A DNA stretch of 64,000 nt. Source: Chelydra serpentina (lineage: Eukaryota > Chordata > Testudines > Chelydridae). Below are positions 12,195 through 26,108 of this stretch, one piece after another. Made by a program: the position numbers and the translations under genes. Positions within the stretch are counted from its first letter, which is position 1; the number at the start of each line of letters is the position of its first letter. Under the pieces are notes generated by a model. The model was not told where the DNA came from, ran no database searches, and saw only the letters and a program-made list of their open reading frames with translations. Location of the stretch: NCBI GenBank assembly GCA_037349315.1, contig JBAIAC010000059.1, positions 22,352,501-22,416,500 on the forward strand, written 5' to 3'.

Positions 12195-13295
12195 GCCTGA
12201 CGCCATGTGTTTTTAGAAGTGGGAAAATGAGATCCCAACAAGCCATCTGGCAAACTGAGATACAGCCATGCCAGAAACCCAAGAGTTCAAGAAAACGCCC
12301 TTAAGTGTAAACACAAGCATCTGTTCAAATACCCAGCTCTTAAAGGCGACTGGCAAAGGGGTTTTGTTTTTAATTGGGTTTGTGCTCCATTTTTCTTTAT
12401 GAAGTAAAGAAATCACCTGTAAGGTTTAAGTAGCAGAAAGAACAGGTGGGTTCCAGCTTTCTTTTTGTATTAGAAATATCAAGAATGTCAAGTCTCATCT
12501 TGTTTTGCCAGAGGACTTCTTGGGGTGGGGGTCTCAGGTGCTGTTTGCTGTGAGGTGTTACACTTTAACTAAAAGTAAGGGGGAAATGAATCTTTAAGAA
12601 AAGACTACCTTTCCCTCAAGCGTTCATTATGTGTGGCTCTTAAACAGGTGCTAATAAAAACACACACAAATCAGTTTCAAACAGTCCAATTAAACATTAC
12701 TTCTCATTAGCCTAGCTTTCACTTGCATCTTTTGTGATGTCACGACTACACTATGTCTCCAATTGCCAGAAGAGACCAGATTTCCACTTAATAAAACAAG
12801 CAGAAACGTCCCCAACTTTCTCCCCTCCCCCACCCACTCTTTTTGATGGAAGGTATTGAAATCTTTAGAAGAAAAAAACCCAAAACAAGTGAATTCCCAC
12901 CACACACCTTTGCAGGTCACCTTTAGTTTTAAAAAGGTGATTATTCATGGGCATGCAGTTATCAAACACAACTGTACATACAAAGAAGTGTACAGGCCAG
13001 CAACCCAGAAGAAGTCTGTAGAACGAATGGCTCTGCTTTGTCCAACTCAGTTCCTCATCCTGACGTGCTGGAGAAGAAATGGCAGTACTCAGAGACTAAA
13101 GTATTTCTTGGGATTCTTTAGAGCTGGGGCTGCACCTCTGCATTATTTGAGTCTCTTCTCTGTTCCTAGAAACTAGCCCAAGAGATCAGTAGTTATTAAC
13201 ATTGATAGACATTTTGTGATTCCCCCTGCACTGGAGTGGTTCTCTGCCACCTAAACCTCCTGTTGGCAGCTACTTCCCATTAAAATCTTCTAGAT

Positions 13296-13585
13296 CAGCG
13301 GTTCTCAAACTTCATTGCATCATGACCCCTTTCTGACAACAAAAATTACTACACTACCCCAGGAGAGGGGACCAATGACCAAGCATACTTGAGCCCTGCC
13401 GCCCCTGGTGTGTGGGGAGGAAGGGGGCAAAGCTGAAGCCCAAGGGCTTCTGCCCAGGGAGGGGGCATGTAACCTTAGTCCTGGGCAGTGGGACTTGGCC
13501 TTCAGACTTGCTAGGGCCTAGGGCCAACACCAGCCTTGGCAACCCCATTAAAATGGGGTCCCAACCCACAGTTTGAGAACGCCTG
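13296..13585. mobile_element. hAT MITE (CAGCGGTTCTCAAAC termini)
   Basis: It starts CAGCGGTTCTCAAACT and ends AGTTTGAGAACGCCTG. It is flanked by a perfect 8-bp duplication, TTCTAGAT (13288-13295 and 13586-13593). A relative with the same ends lies at 48498-48777. Confidence 0.9.
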
Positions 13586-15503
13586 TTCTAGATCTTCTGC
13601 CACTGTGTGTGTGATGAATAGACCTCAAATGCAGGCTTCCACCTGAATTAATCTGCACAGAAAATCATGCAACTCTTTTTAAAAAGGAGAACATACACTG
13701 AACTGTTCTCCCTTCCAGGCTCTTCATTTAGTAGCCCCTTAATATGAAGAAATCTTGGAAATATTCCCTGGTCAAAAAACCTAAGCCTTTCGTCACTCAG
13801 TGCCATGCATTTGGTTGACTATGTTCCTACTTGACAAGAGAGCCTTTTGCATTGGCACATGGATTCAGAAGCCTAGAGGGATAGGTTACCAGCCAGAGCC
13901 CGTTCAGCGGGAAGAGACTGATCTACAGTAAGGGCTCCAGCAAAGCATATGCTTACCTTACGCACATGAGCAATCTCATTCAAGTCAATCGGACTACTCC
14001 CATGTTTAAAGTTAAGCATGTGCTTAAGTGCTTTGCTGATGGGGGCCAGAGTCCTCGGAACCTTGCAGGATTGAGCCGGACATGAGAAATCCTGCTGTCT
14101 ACTAAAGTTCAGCACCACGTTGATCTAAACAGCCAGGTCCAAATTCTGATCTCTTAACAGGGATTATTTGCAGTCTGTCTGAGCCAAATTAAGTTGATGT
14201 CTTTAGCTACTCTGTGGAAAGTCCGTCTCACCCATTCGCCTCCTTCCTTTCCCAGGCATAGCTATTGTGATCTCCTCCATAGGAGGCACGACTGGTTAGT
14301 AGAACATTATCCACAGACTGTTTTCAGCGTCTCCCCTTCTAAACACAGGCTCCTGAAACTAGACTCTTGATAGCGGAAGCCTTGAATCCCAGGAATAACT
14401 TCTTGTCAACTCCCCTCCCCCCCCATACAGCTGCAACAGTCTTCAAGGCCAATGCCTATCTTGTTCAGCGTGTCTGCTCATCTCTTTCACTGGCGCTACT
14501 TTTAACCCGTCCATCTTCATTGTTGAAGGGCTAAATGGGCCCCTCAAGGCAGTGTCCTTTTCTAACGGGGCTACCAGAAACTCGGTTCTAAAGGCCACCA
14601 GCTGCTTTGGAGACAAGCACAGGAAGCCAGGCTGACCTAGGTTCTTATAACCACCCACATCCCAGTTGTAACTGAGCACCGCAGATTAGCTGTGAAGGGG
14701 TTAAATTGGTCGGGAATTAAGGGATCACTTGTCTTCCTAGTAACATGAAAGGACTGCCACTCCCTCAGTGCACCACTGGACTCCCAGAATGGTCACCTAT
14801 TTGCTGGTACCAAGCACTTGCCCCAGCTTGCTGGGGCATTGGCAAGATTTCTTTTGCTCGGAACCCTGTATAATGAGGTGTGGCCACACCACTGCCCGGA
14901 TCACCCACGGAGTTTATTTACAGCAGTGAAGAGGTGAAGTCAGAGCAAGGCTCGGTATATACAGAAGAATGAAGCACCTAAAGCATTGTCTGCACAGAGG
15001 CTTGCTGTGGAATTAGGGGAAACACATTCCTGCCATTGGTACAACAGAGTAGGTGGCTAACATGAATCCTTCCAGAGCAAGAGGCAACAATCCAGCACTG
15101 GGAAGGAAGAGTTAATGGACTAAAATTTAACAGGTGATGTAGACCATTTCAGCTCCATTAACCTCACTGGAGCTGCACCAATCTATATCACCAGGGTATT
15201 TAGCCATTTTGGTTTAGACTGAATGCATCATCAAATGTCCCCAGCAACGCAACTCTTACTACAAATGTGATCAAGGAAGTCACTTCTAAGGCAGCTTGGC
15301 CTAGAAAGCGAAAGCCATAGAAACATATCCATAAGTCACCAATTAGAGTTCTTTGTACCATCAGGGCTACAAATAAGGGGTAATCCACCTACCCCTTGAG
15401 GTACTGAGGCACATCAGAATAAGAGTCTAAGGACGAATAAACTGATTAAATCCAGGAGGATCCCATTTATATCCACTCCATGATCTACCACGTAATCCTA
15501 AAC

Positions 15504-15931
15504 CAGGGGTGGCCAACCTGAGCCTGAGAAGGGGCCAGAATTTACCGATGTACGTTGCCAAAGAGCCACAGTAACACATCAGCAGCCCCGCATCAGCTCT
15601 CCTGCTCCCAGCGCCTCTCACCACCAGCAGCCCCGCTGATCAGCGCCTCCCCCTCCCTCCCTGCTCCTCCCGATCAGCTGTTTCCTGACGTGCAGGAGGC
15701 TGGGGGGGGGGGGGGAGCGATGGCATGGCAGGCTCAGGGGAGGGGGTAGGAAGGGGTGGAGTGGGGGCAGGGCCTGTGACAGAGCCAGAGGTTGAGCAGT
15801 GAGCTCCCCCCGGCACACTGGAAAGTTGGCACCTGTAGCTCCAGCCCCAGAGTTGGTGCCTGTACAAGGAGCCGCATAGTAACTTCTGAAGAGCGGCGGG
15901 TGGCTCTGGAGCCACAGGTTGGCCACCCCTG
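15504..15931. mobile_element. hAT MITE with intact ends and perfect TSD
   Basis: The terminal inverted repeats CAGGGGTGGCCAACCTG and CAGGTTGGCCACCCCTG are perfect complements. The flanks TCCTAAAC (15496-15503) and TCCTAAAC (15932-15939) are identical. Both a G run and long spurious open frames lie inside. It is the full-length counterpart of the trimmed copy at 10018. Confidence 0.95.
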
Positions 15932-17399
15932 TCCTAAACCATGGACTCAGTGGGCAGCAAAACCCATCTATAACCTTCAAAATAAGGTGTTGCCATTTTA
16001 AGTGTTTGGCCCCAACTTCGCTGCGAGACCTCTCCAGTCCCCGTCTTTACTCACCAGAGCAAAGCAAACAAAATGGAACTCTTTGCACAAGATGCCGTTA
16101 TCAACAGCCTAGCAATTCACTGCGGCCCTCGGCCCTGCCACACTGAGGGGGATGTGTATGTGTGTCTGAACTGAACTCTCAACTCCACGTCTGTAAATAC
16201 ACGGAGCTCCTGGGGACAGGAGCAGCCATTCCTCACCAGCCACTGCATGCAGCAGCAGAACGGATGGGCACCGTGGGGAGGAGGTCCTGCTCTCCTAGGC
16301 CAGAGGACCCCTTATGAACATACATCAACCATTTAGAAAGATATTGCTGCTTATCAGGCTGCAGATGGCTCTTACCATTCTCAATTTGGGTGTTATTTTA
16401 TTTACTCATCATCACCTTCATCTCCTCCACCAGCCAGGTTACTCACACAATTGCACACTGATCAGGCGGGCAGATCCTGTATGCTCACACCCTGCTGCAC
16501 CCACTCAGGCATGGCAGTGGATAGTCAAAGCCCCTCTCATCCTCTGGTCTGCAGTGCTAGTGTTGGGTGGAAAAGAGAGGGGTTTAAAGCCATCTTTCTC
16601 CTGACAGGGATGTAAGCAGGAGTCTCTAATTAGCTCCTCTTTCGCAAGCTGCTTATTATATTTCCCTGACGGTTGGTCAAAGCTACAGCATCTGGTACTT
16701 AGAGTACTTGCAGAAGCTACATAGTTTTCCCATTATCATGCAAGGGCATGTAATTATGTGGCACATGGTAGCTGTCAAATTAGCCAAGAGCTGTTGCCGG
16801 GAAGGAGAGAGCTCTTCCCTAACATCTGAGCTCTGGAACATGCTAAGGTTACACAGTTTGCTTGCCGGTATCTGATGCAGACAATGACCCCGTGGCCACA
16901 AGGTTTGGAGGGGGTTTCATCCTTACTTCCCAATGAACAGTCACAGGATCTTACAAAGTGGTACAGGACCCCCCTTCCCTACATGCAGACAGCCCAAGGA
17001 TCAGCCCCTGCTTCCCTGCCTGGAGCGATGATTGCACCGTCCTTCTTGCGCGCTATGCTCAGCGTTGCACTCACATAGCAAAGGAGGTCACAGAAGGCCA
17101 AATGAGAGGGTGGGTAAAGAGTCATGGGGGAGGAGGAGAAAAGGCGGGTGTGGACTCACATGTCTTTCTTTCCATAGGGCCCTGAGAAGCCTAGGCTGAC
17201 CCTGCTCTTAAGGGATCTAAGTGAGAATTCCTCTTGTATGTCTGAGCAGTAAATGGGTAACTACCTTCACTTGGTAGAACAACTGACCAGTAATGCTACC
17301 AATTAACAGACAAAACCAGGGGTTCATGCTTTCTGGGACAGGTAACAACCCTGCTCGCTTATCCCCTCCCTCATGTTTGAAAGGAAATACCAGTGCTAG

Positions 17400-17523
17400 T
17401 AGGGTGACCAGATGTCCCGATTTTATAGGGACAGTTCCGATTTTGGGGTCTTTTTCTTATATAGGCTCCTATTACCCCCCACCCCCTGTCCTGATTTTTC
17501 ACACTTGCTGTCTGGTCACCCTA
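17400..17523. mobile_element. 124-bp hAT MITE, copy B
   Basis: It has a perfect 13-bp inverted repeat TAGGGTGACCAGA / TCTGGTCACCCTA. The flanks AGTGCTAG and GGTGCTAG match at 7 of 8 bases. It has the same length as copy A at 12071. Confidence 0.92.
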
Positions 17524-18384
17524 GGTGCTAGGAACATAGCATGGCATGGTAACTGGTACCCATCATGCCTCACAACACTTACCACTCTAGGAGACTCCCC
17601 TGGTGAAGTGCTCAACCAGGGACATACGCTGGTAGCCATTTTGAGTGGCCTGGAGAGTCCTACTATGGAGCTGGGGCCTGTTTTAAAGGGGAAGGATGAG
17701 ACGAGTGAACTCCCCCCACACTAGCAAGGATTGGGGGTCTGAGAGCTTGGTACTCCACCCTGATAATTACGTATATGGGGTGACATCAGGCTGACTGAAA
17801 GACTGACCTTTGGCCTCTTGACTGAGACTATTGGCAAATGGGCCAATTAGCACCAGTTGCAAAGGCTGGTCCACTAGGAGTTAGAAGGAGACAATTAGGC
17901 TCATTCCACACTGGCCAATGAACAACCGTCCAATGGAAACTGCTGGCCTGCCCGGGGCTAGACTTGAGCTTGTGGCAATGAAAGACTGAGTCCCATTACC
18001 AGTCCCCCGAGTCCTGCAGATCCTCCCATCTTGAAGTTATTGTGATAAGTGTATTTGAATACTGGGCATTTCTTACGTGGCTTGTCAACAGCCAACAGGC
18101 TTGACAGCGTTCGCTGCCCTGTGCTTCATTGGCACTGGCAAATTATGCTTTCAAGAAAATGAAAGCACCCCAAACACTTGGATTAGCTGCACCCCTCACA
18201 CACACAGCAGACAAGAAGCACTGTATTATAGCAGTGTCATGCTGTGCTTTAGTACACATGTAACGTATTAATTGGACCAGGACTGGCTTCTTTCTAACTA
18301 GTGATCTACACTGTGCCCATCACGGTTGTACTGTACTTGAATACATTTTAACTGGACTCGCATTAGGCTGCGAGGGAGATCCAT

Positions 18385-18590
18385 GGACTAGTGTTCTGAG
18401 CACAGGACTGGGAGCTAGGAATGTCTATGCCCCACTCTGACACTCACTTCCTCTGGGGCACTGGCCAAATCATTTCAACTTTCCTTCTCAATTTTCCCAT
18501 CTGTAAAACAGGAATAATACCACCAACGTGGCTCACAAAGGTGCTGTGTGGAAGGATTTGTGTTTTCAAGGGTTTTAAGGATTGTAAATG
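18385..18590 (+). repeat. MIR-type SINE
   Basis: It contains 'gtgttctgagcacaggactggga', 'tcaactttccttctcaattttcccatctgtaaaa' and 'aaggtgctgtgtggaaggatt'. These stand in the order of the MIR tRNA-related, core and 3' parts. Confidence 0.6.
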
Positions 18591-19274
18591 CGAAGAATTA
18601 CCATTTTGGCTTGCCCCAAAATAACACTGGGTAGTACTGACTATCAGGATACACGGGAGACCTTTACTGTGTCCATAGTCCATGCTACAGTTTTGTTGTG
18701 GCTCATGCCCTTGGAAAGTGCAACTTCCCCATCCATCCACTTATCCCATGTCACACAAAACCCTCTTCTTGTAAATCACCTCTGAGCAGCATTGGTAGCT
18801 GCAAGTGGTGCAGCGCTGAAGGGGTTAATGTCATGTGTGCTTGCATAAGTGCAGGCCAGCATCCAGGGGCATTTGTGTCACAGTGAAGCCAGGGATCACT
18901 TCCATCTCATTATGTCTGGGCTAACATTGTTCCCCTTTCATCAGGTTGTCTCTTGCCTCCAAGTTTATAGTTTCGATTTCTTTGTATTGGGTCAGAGGGA
19001 ACTAGCGCCAATTTGCCCAGCTCCACCTCCAGCAGTGGAGAGCGGGAGAGCTTAGAGCTGGCTGTGCGGGTGGCAGGAGAGATTCCTGGCATTCTTCTAA
19101 TGTCAACGCTATTGTTGAACAACTGGAAGGGGGAACCCTCCCAAACCTCTGCTGTTCTCTTCTTCAGCCTAACTGCCACGCTTTCCCATGGCATAGAGGA
19201 GACTCAGGATTTCCCTCTCCCCTGCTTGGGGACTTCAGCTTCTCATCCTCTCTTAGGCCAAGAGAGCTAGTATG

Positions 19275-19624
19275 CATGGGTGGTAGGTGTAAGAGGCCAG
19301 GGCAGGCTAAGCCTCCCTAAGCAGCCAGCCTGCCGCCAAAAGGGTGCCTGCGCCGTGGCCCTGCCCACACTGCGCCCCCAAGGCCCAGCTCCCGCTTGTT
19401 CTCTTCCCCCAGAGGCCCTGCCCTTGCCTGTCCCCGCTCTGCCCGCATGGGGGCCTCAGGGGTGGGGTGAAGAGGCACCTGCAAGCGGTGAGGGGCTGGC
19501 TAGTCAGCAGGCAGGCGGGTGTGGGGGGGAAGAGGTGCCAGAGGAAGGTGGAGGGGAGAGACCTCGGGGAAGGGGCAGGTGGGGCCACAGCCTCCCCAAA
19601 TGGAGGAGTCCCGCGCCGCCCATG
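19275..19624. mobile_element. GC-rich hAT-like MITE
   Basis: The ends are CATGGGTGG and CCGCCCATG. The flanks CTAGTATG (19267-19274) and GTAGTATG (19625-19632) match at 7 of 8 positions. The interior is very GC-rich and yields open frames on both strands that are not genes. Confidence 0.75.
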
Positions 19625-19639
19625 GTAGTATGGTTAGAG

Positions 19640-19760
19640 AAAGGGGCAGGGAGACGGCTGCTGGGTTCCATTCCCAACTCCACCACTGACTTGCGATGTG
19701 ACCATGGGCAAGTCATTTAGGGACCAGTTTCCCCGGCAGAATGGGCAGGAGAGTGCAAGG
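19640..19760 (+). repeat. MIR-type SINE fragment
   Basis: It contains 'ctgggttccattcccaactccaccactgacttg' followed by 'gtgaccatgggcaagtca', the MIR core signature. Confidence 0.55.
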
Positions 19761-19994
19761 AGGCTTCTCCCCTTTGCACCAGTCCATGGAGTGGAGTGGG
19801 ACAGGCTGCATTGTTAAGGGATGGTGCAGTACACATGTGTCCCCCCTGCATGCCAGGGAGCTCAGGAATGGATTGTACCTCCCTGAGCTCGCCCTGGGGA
19901 GGGGTGGTTCAGCACTGCCTCCAGCACAGGGCAGTGGATAAATGGCACCATCTGGCCCTTTCCTTTGCTGTAAAATGGGGCTGGTAGTAGTGAC

Positions 19995-20197
19995 CAATGT
20001 TCCCTCTAATTTTTGACAGGCTGTGTGCGGAAAAAAAATTATTCTGTGCAAATTTTTAACAGGCCGTGTGCGCAAAAAATTTCTTCTATGCAAATTGTGC
20101 TTCTGTGCAAATTTTTGTGCGCGCAGTGTTTTGCCGTGTGCGCGGGGTTTAGGATCTGTGTGCGCGCACACACGTGCACAGCTTAGAGGGAACAGTG
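19995..20197. mobile_element. hAT MITE rich in TGTGCGC motifs
   Basis: It starts CAATGTTCCCTCTAA and ends TTAGAGGGAACAGTG, with a perfect duplication GTAGTGAC on both sides (19987-19994 and 20198-20205). The body alternates 'tgtgc' and AT-rich stretches and has no coding capacity. Confidence 0.93.
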
Positions 20198-21282
20198 GTA
20201 GTGACCTGCCCTACAGGGCGCTGGGAGGCTCACTCACTGTTTTTTTGGTGCTCTGAGATCCCCAGGTGATACATGGTGCAGGGGAGTTATTGCTGCTCTC
20301 ACTTTCCTGCAGTGCTAACACTTGCCATGACTCTTCCTGCCACATTACATGAGTGCATCCCCACCCCTGCACACACACAGAGAGGTTGGTGCTGCCAAGA
20401 GACCTTCTGGGGAGAGATTAGATCTAGAACTCAAAACCCCGGTGTGGAGGCTTGTGGAGCAAAGTCCAAGCCACAAGCATCCACGGAATGCCAAGATGTT
20501 ACAGGAAGTAGCAACTGTACAGAATCTGTGCTGTGTCTTTGTGCCCCAGCCTGCACCGTACGCCATTTCTACAGTGGTATGATTTTAATGGAGCAGGGGC
20601 TCAAATACCTTATTTCGGAATGAGGGATCAAATGAGGGGAGTCACCAGGGTGACTAAACTTAGCGTTTTTTCCTGTGGGACAAAATCATGCTACTGAGGT
20701 CCATAGGCAATGCTCACCAGCATGCGGAGCACCTCAAATTTTGACCACTGTAGCAGGTCTGAAATCCATGAATATTGGCATCATAAGACAACACCGGTAG
20801 TACTGAGCCATGAAGCTGCAGCGTCGTTACACCCCAAAACCACGTCAGCGATCCAGGGTCAAGGTATCTGGGGCCTTGTCACACGTCCTGCAAGCCACGT
20901 ATGACTGCTGTGCGACAATCAGGTCCAGCATCACTCCACAAGGGAAGCGAGTATTGTGTGGGTGGTCAGAGCAGAAGTTGGGAAGCCTGTTTTAGTCCTG
21001 GAGCTGCACAGTTATGGGTCCTCGGCTGCAGAAAGTCCATGAGGAGTAAGGGTACAGAGAAGTAAGTATGCACCCTTACTCTGCTGAGGTGGCTGAAATC
21101 AGCCATGGGTCTATAAGAGGCTAACCCCAGAGCAGCCACGGCCAGGCCAGATGGAGGGAAGATGTACTGTTCCAATAGCTCACCTGGGCTCCCGTCGGGT
21201 GAATCCCACCTGCCCCCCTCCACTGCAGCGGCTGCAAGGGAATCACGCTTGATCCCCCAGGGTGAATCTGAATCTGGCCTCC

Positions 21283-21420
21283 GAGTTCTAGTCCCAGCTC
21301 TGCCACTGACTTGACATGTAAGCTTGAGCAAGTGATAGTGCTCTGTGCCTCAGTTTCCTCATCTGTAAATCAGGGTAATGACCCTCACCTCCCTTCCAGG
21401 AGCCATAGTTAATTAATTGC
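21283..21420 (+). repeat. MIR-type SINE
   Basis: 'agttctagtcccagctctgccactgactt' is followed by 'gagcaagtga' and 'tgcctcagtttcctcatctgtaaa', a clear MIR core and 3' region. Confidence 0.7.
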
Positions 21421-23049
21421 CAGTGTAATGCAGCTGTCAGAGGGCTCTGCCATCCAGGGGTGAAAGGAGCTGTACAGAAACGGGAAGGCAGACAGAGGGG
21501 TTCCCCCCCCACAGCTCCCCATTATAAAGACATGTCATCTCCTGTGGCAGGATAAATGGACACAGAATAAATACTTGAGCCATGACAGCGTGGAGGCAGG
21601 GGGAGGAGGAATGCACCAATAGCCCGCAAAGGAGTTAATGGTGGGGAAGAATTCTCCTTTTGGGTCACCACAAAGGGAAGCAGCAGCAGCTGCAGCCCTG
21701 GGAAAGATTCTTGGTACAAGAGCAGGAGTTCTGGGGACGTGTTCTAAAGTGTTCAGCAGCGAGAATAGAAACCAGAGGGCCTGCGCTTCTCAGTTAAACG
21801 CCCCCCCCCCCCCTCCCCCAGTGTGGCACGTGAATCAGGCAGGCATAGCCAGTGTACTGCCCTAGGGCTGGTCTCTGCTTCCCAGGGCCCCGAGATAGCA
21901 AAGCTTACGTTTAAAGCAACTTCATAAGAATAACTTACTTGATCTTATTAATAAGAATCCTGGGAAACTACATCAGATTAAAAAAAAAAAAAGGAAAATC
22001 TCATGGGAATTTTCAGCTACCAGGAAAAACCCCGCATGGCCCACCTGGATTGAAAGTTTGCAGCCTCGAGGAGAGAATGGTGGCTGGGGGGGGCTAAAAG
22101 CTGCACAGCAATGGGAAACTCCCCTACCCAAGGAAAATCCCAAACCATTACTAGAGGCAGGCTCGGAGATCAACTGCAGTAGCTTCCTGCAGCTCCAGCA
22201 TTCTTTGTAATAAATGCGGGGGGGGGTCTGCCCCTCCCGTCACAGCTGGTTAAACTAGCCCCCCAGCCCTCTGAGTGGTGCAGGCTGGCAATGAAAGGAA
22301 AACCCATGAACTTTTTAAAGTATTAACATTCTCTCCTGTTCCTGGGCCCTGCGTTGGGGCAGAGGATGGGACGTGGGAGGGCGTGATGATGGGACAATGG
22401 GGTTGCCGTGAGCCAGATGGTCAGGGAGGGAGGCCGTTCTGCAGAGATGCCTGTGGGAGGAACGTGGAAGAGAGGGCAGCGTGTGAATGTGATGACAGAG
22501 CTCCACAGACTGCAATGGGGCTGTGACAACTGACAGCAGCTGAGGATCGGCCCCAGGGAGCAAAAGGCCTAGTAGGAGGCGACAGCAGCAGTAGGGTAAG
22601 GTCAATTCTGTTTACATCCCAACTAGACAGACCTGTTCTATGACTGACAAGCTGAGACAGTCTCTGGACAGGGCTCATCAAGGACTTTGTTAGTCTCCCA
22701 GAACTGCCTTCAGCAATGGATGCTCTTTAAAGTAAACGATGCATTCATATACTAACACTCTCCTACCCTGTGGACATATAATATAAAGCAAACTTGCCAA
22801 GTTCATTCACCTTTGCCCAGGGCACCTAATTTATTTTTTCCTGACTGGCAGGTAAAACATCTTTTTCCTTCTCTTGCAATCACCTGCGTTGCAAATGTTA
22901 TTATTATTTGTATTGTCCTAGAAGAACCTAGAGGCCTCAGCCAGAATCAGACCTCCATTGTGCATAAACACAGCAAAGAGTGAGTTCCTGGCCTGAATAG
23001 CTTATGGTTTAAATAGGCAAGACAGACAAAATGTGGGAGAAAGGAAGCA

Positions 23050-23180
23050 TCCCCTTTAATACACATCAGGGAAACTGAGGCACGGAGCAAACATGTGATT
23101 TACCTGAGCTCACACAGGAAATCTGTAGCACAGCCAGAATTGAACCCAAATCTCAGGGCCTTTACACCAAGTCCAGCCTT
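23050..23180 (-). repeat. MIR-type SINE
   Basis: It is the reverse complement of a MIR core: 'gggaaactgaggca', 'gatttacctgagctcacacagg' and 'cagaattgaaccc' in that order on the + strand. Confidence 0.6.
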
Positions 23181-26108
23181 TCAATTTTGTGCCTGGTCCG
23201 GTCCATTTTCCTACCGATTTTGCAAGGCGGTTCTACAATACGTCGAGCTCAGCGGGAGCTGAAGGGGATTTTCATGCACATCCTTCTGATGCAGTACAGG
23301 CCCCCAGGGAAATGCTTGCCTGTGCTCCAGGAGCTCAAAGCAGCAGAGTACAACATCTAAAAACCGCCACAGGGAGCGTGGGGATCTTCAGAGACATCGC
23401 AAGGGCCGAAGCGTCATAGCACTGACGCAACTTGCCCGCTGTGTCCGTCATCGTCACGCAGCACTGAGGGCGGGGGGATTAAGGGATGCTGAGCTGTGAA
23501 TGTGGCCACAAAAAGCAAGTTCTATGTCGGACAGAGCACTTACTTCCCTCCCCTGGGAAAGCTGGGCAGGAATCCAGCCTCGCAGACTCCAGTCTGCCCA
23601 TGAACACATTTCATTGCCTAGGTACTGAGGTGAGAGGTGACGAAGCTGCCTCCTCTGGTGTCTGTGAGCACGGCAAGAAATCTCACCCAGGAAGAGGATT
23701 TTTGAAGGCTCTGCAAGGGGATGCAGCAATAAAGAGCAAAATACTATTGCCCAGTTAGGAGCCAATTCCCACCTGTAGACATGAGGAGTGTGTCTGCTGG
23801 GGTATTTGCACTGGAGTGGGAAGATTTACCCCTGCAGGGAAGCAGCTGTGAAATCCAGGCAGAGTGGTGGTGTGTGAGACACATTGAATGTTTACTATTA
23901 CTACTATTTACAATATGGAAGCAGCTATTGTGCAAATCACTCTGCAAACCGACCAGCCCTGAAGAGCTTACAGTTGAATCCGGGTCTCTCCTGTCTCGCC
24001 CCTGGTTGGCTCCATCCATTTGTAGGGTTGCTGCTCCAGCAGCTAGTTTTGATTACTTGGTGGAGGGAGGCAAGGGGGTTGCAACCCCTGCTCCATGTGG
24101 GCTTACTGTAACCAGGGGCTGCGATTTGAGAGTGAAGCCAGTCCCTAAATTATTGGAGCCTGCTCAGGTCCAAGTAACTAATTCGCATTATGGAACTTAC
24201 TAGGCTAACGTAACCTCTTTTCTCTGCTCATGCTCAGCTTGCGATTTCTTCTGCTCTATTGATGAATCGTCTCTGAGTTCTCGCATAAATCATGAGTGCT
24301 CAGTGTTCATGCTTGTGCTGCTTGGTAGGGATTGGTCACAAAAGCCACACGGTATCCCGTGTCCTGAGCAGGTGAGCATCCGAGCACTTCCAGCATGAAT
24401 TCTTGCGGCTGCAAATGAAACACTCCGTTTCCATGAATCGTCAGACCCGCGACCCTAATAGTCGCTTCCCACGAACATTCGTGCCAGCAGAACTCGGTGG
24501 CGTGAATAATTGCAGAAAGCAAAGGTAACAGCCACCCTTGGTCTGTCCCTGGGGGTTGACAACACCACCTCCAGCGCTAAAGAATGAGCCTCGGCAGCTT
24601 AGGCTGAAGGACAACCCCCTGAGCTGGGAGCTGTAGCAGGCTCGGGGCCCCTGCGGATGCGCAAGAGGGGGGCACATAACACCGACCGAGCAGCAGGACA
24701 CACAAACACCAAAAGGGCGTGAGTAAGGCTGAAGTGAATTCGTTAAGAAATTCAAACCACTGTTCTTGGGGAGTGCTCTGTGTCATTCACCCTGCTCTGC
24801 TCCTGCAGGGTTGCCGTTGGCTGCACTGGGGTGCCTGGGATGTGCGGTGAAGCCAGGACATTTTCCAAACAGAGCAACGCTGACCCGTTTTCAGAATGCA
24901 CCCGGGCTGTATAGCTGCTGCAGGCTGGGCGGGCCTGGCAGTCTAATGAACTATTGCCACCCCATGAGCAAATAGAGCACGGCCTGAAATAGCAGGCTGT
25001 CTGCTGCTCCTTAGCGACCCCTTCTGCTCGAGGCACGTCTGATGTAGGTAGGCTCTAGAAGCAATGGTCCTCGCTCTCTGCTGCTAGAGGAAGATGTGGC
25101 ACGTGGCGAGGAGACTGCATATAACACAGGGCGGATCCCTCAGCTCTGAGGACACCACATGGGCAGGGGAAAGCCTTGACTGACTGACACAAAATTATAT
25201 TTGAAAGCAAACCATCCTCAAAGTACACATGCATCTCTTGTCAGCTCTGCCAGCCTGCTCCAACTAATCCCTCCACCATTCAGGACAGCTACCTATAAAG
25301 CCGTGGATGCAGCTGGAGTGCACGCAGATAAATGCTGGAATTCACAGCTGGAATGCAACACAAACAACGGCACAGTCTCTCAGTCTTCACGTCTACTTGC
25401 TACCACCCTTGTGGAGCCATTCGCAGTGGCTATGATCAGCTTCAGGCGACGGGGTTAAGGTTGTGTTGCAAGGGTGGTGTGTACATTAATTTTTCATTTC
25501 CCAGTTTTCAGAGATTTAGCTGCCCTCCACATTCTAGAAGGGCATGAGGCAGCACCGGACCACCGTAACGCTGTGCTAATAACCTTTTGAGGCAGTTCCT
25601 ACAGGATAACTGCACATCTGTTTCCTTCAGAGCGTCCTAAAATTCCTTCAGAGCTTCCATCCAGGGATACAGGAAATAACCGAAGTCCCCTGTGCAGGAC
25701 AACTCCGCACCAGACAGCAGAGTCACAATTATGACGTAAGAAACAACCCTGCAATGAAGTGCCTAGAGGATCTAATACCTCCTTTCCAGCTCCGCTTTCT
25801 GGGATCTCTGATTAAAGTTTCTATTCTGGGATTGCAGAACAAGACACATGGACACATTGTATAATATATATATATAAAGCTTCCCATGTTCAGTTTTATT
25901 TAATCTTATATGAAGAAAGCAAGAACATTTTAGTGCCCAGTAATGAGGCTGGAGGAGCTGCTGGTGCTGCAGAAACAGCTTTGGAGAAGTCCCTGGCTGG
26001 GCTCCAGAGGAAGGGCACCTTGAGACTGTTGATTGTAGCATTTGCATTTGCAAACACAGCCCAGCAGATTAGGACCCTTCCGCCTTCGGAGAGCCTTGCA
26101 GCTTAATA

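Larger units (their letters stand above)
20206..26100. other. Non-coding stretch upstream of IRF7
   Basis: No gene is recognised on either strand. It holds MIR fragments at about 21283-21420 (+) and 23050-23180 (-). An old SINE/LINE-like piece around 22895-22990 contains 'ttattattatttgtattgt'. Homopolymer runs occur at 21799 (C), 21981 (A) and 22218 (G). Confidence 0.55.

Noticed and set aside
19280..19720. 146-codon open frame, Pro/Gly/Ala-rich
   Set aside because: It lies almost entirely inside the GC-rich element 19275-19624, with overlapping open frames on the other strand.
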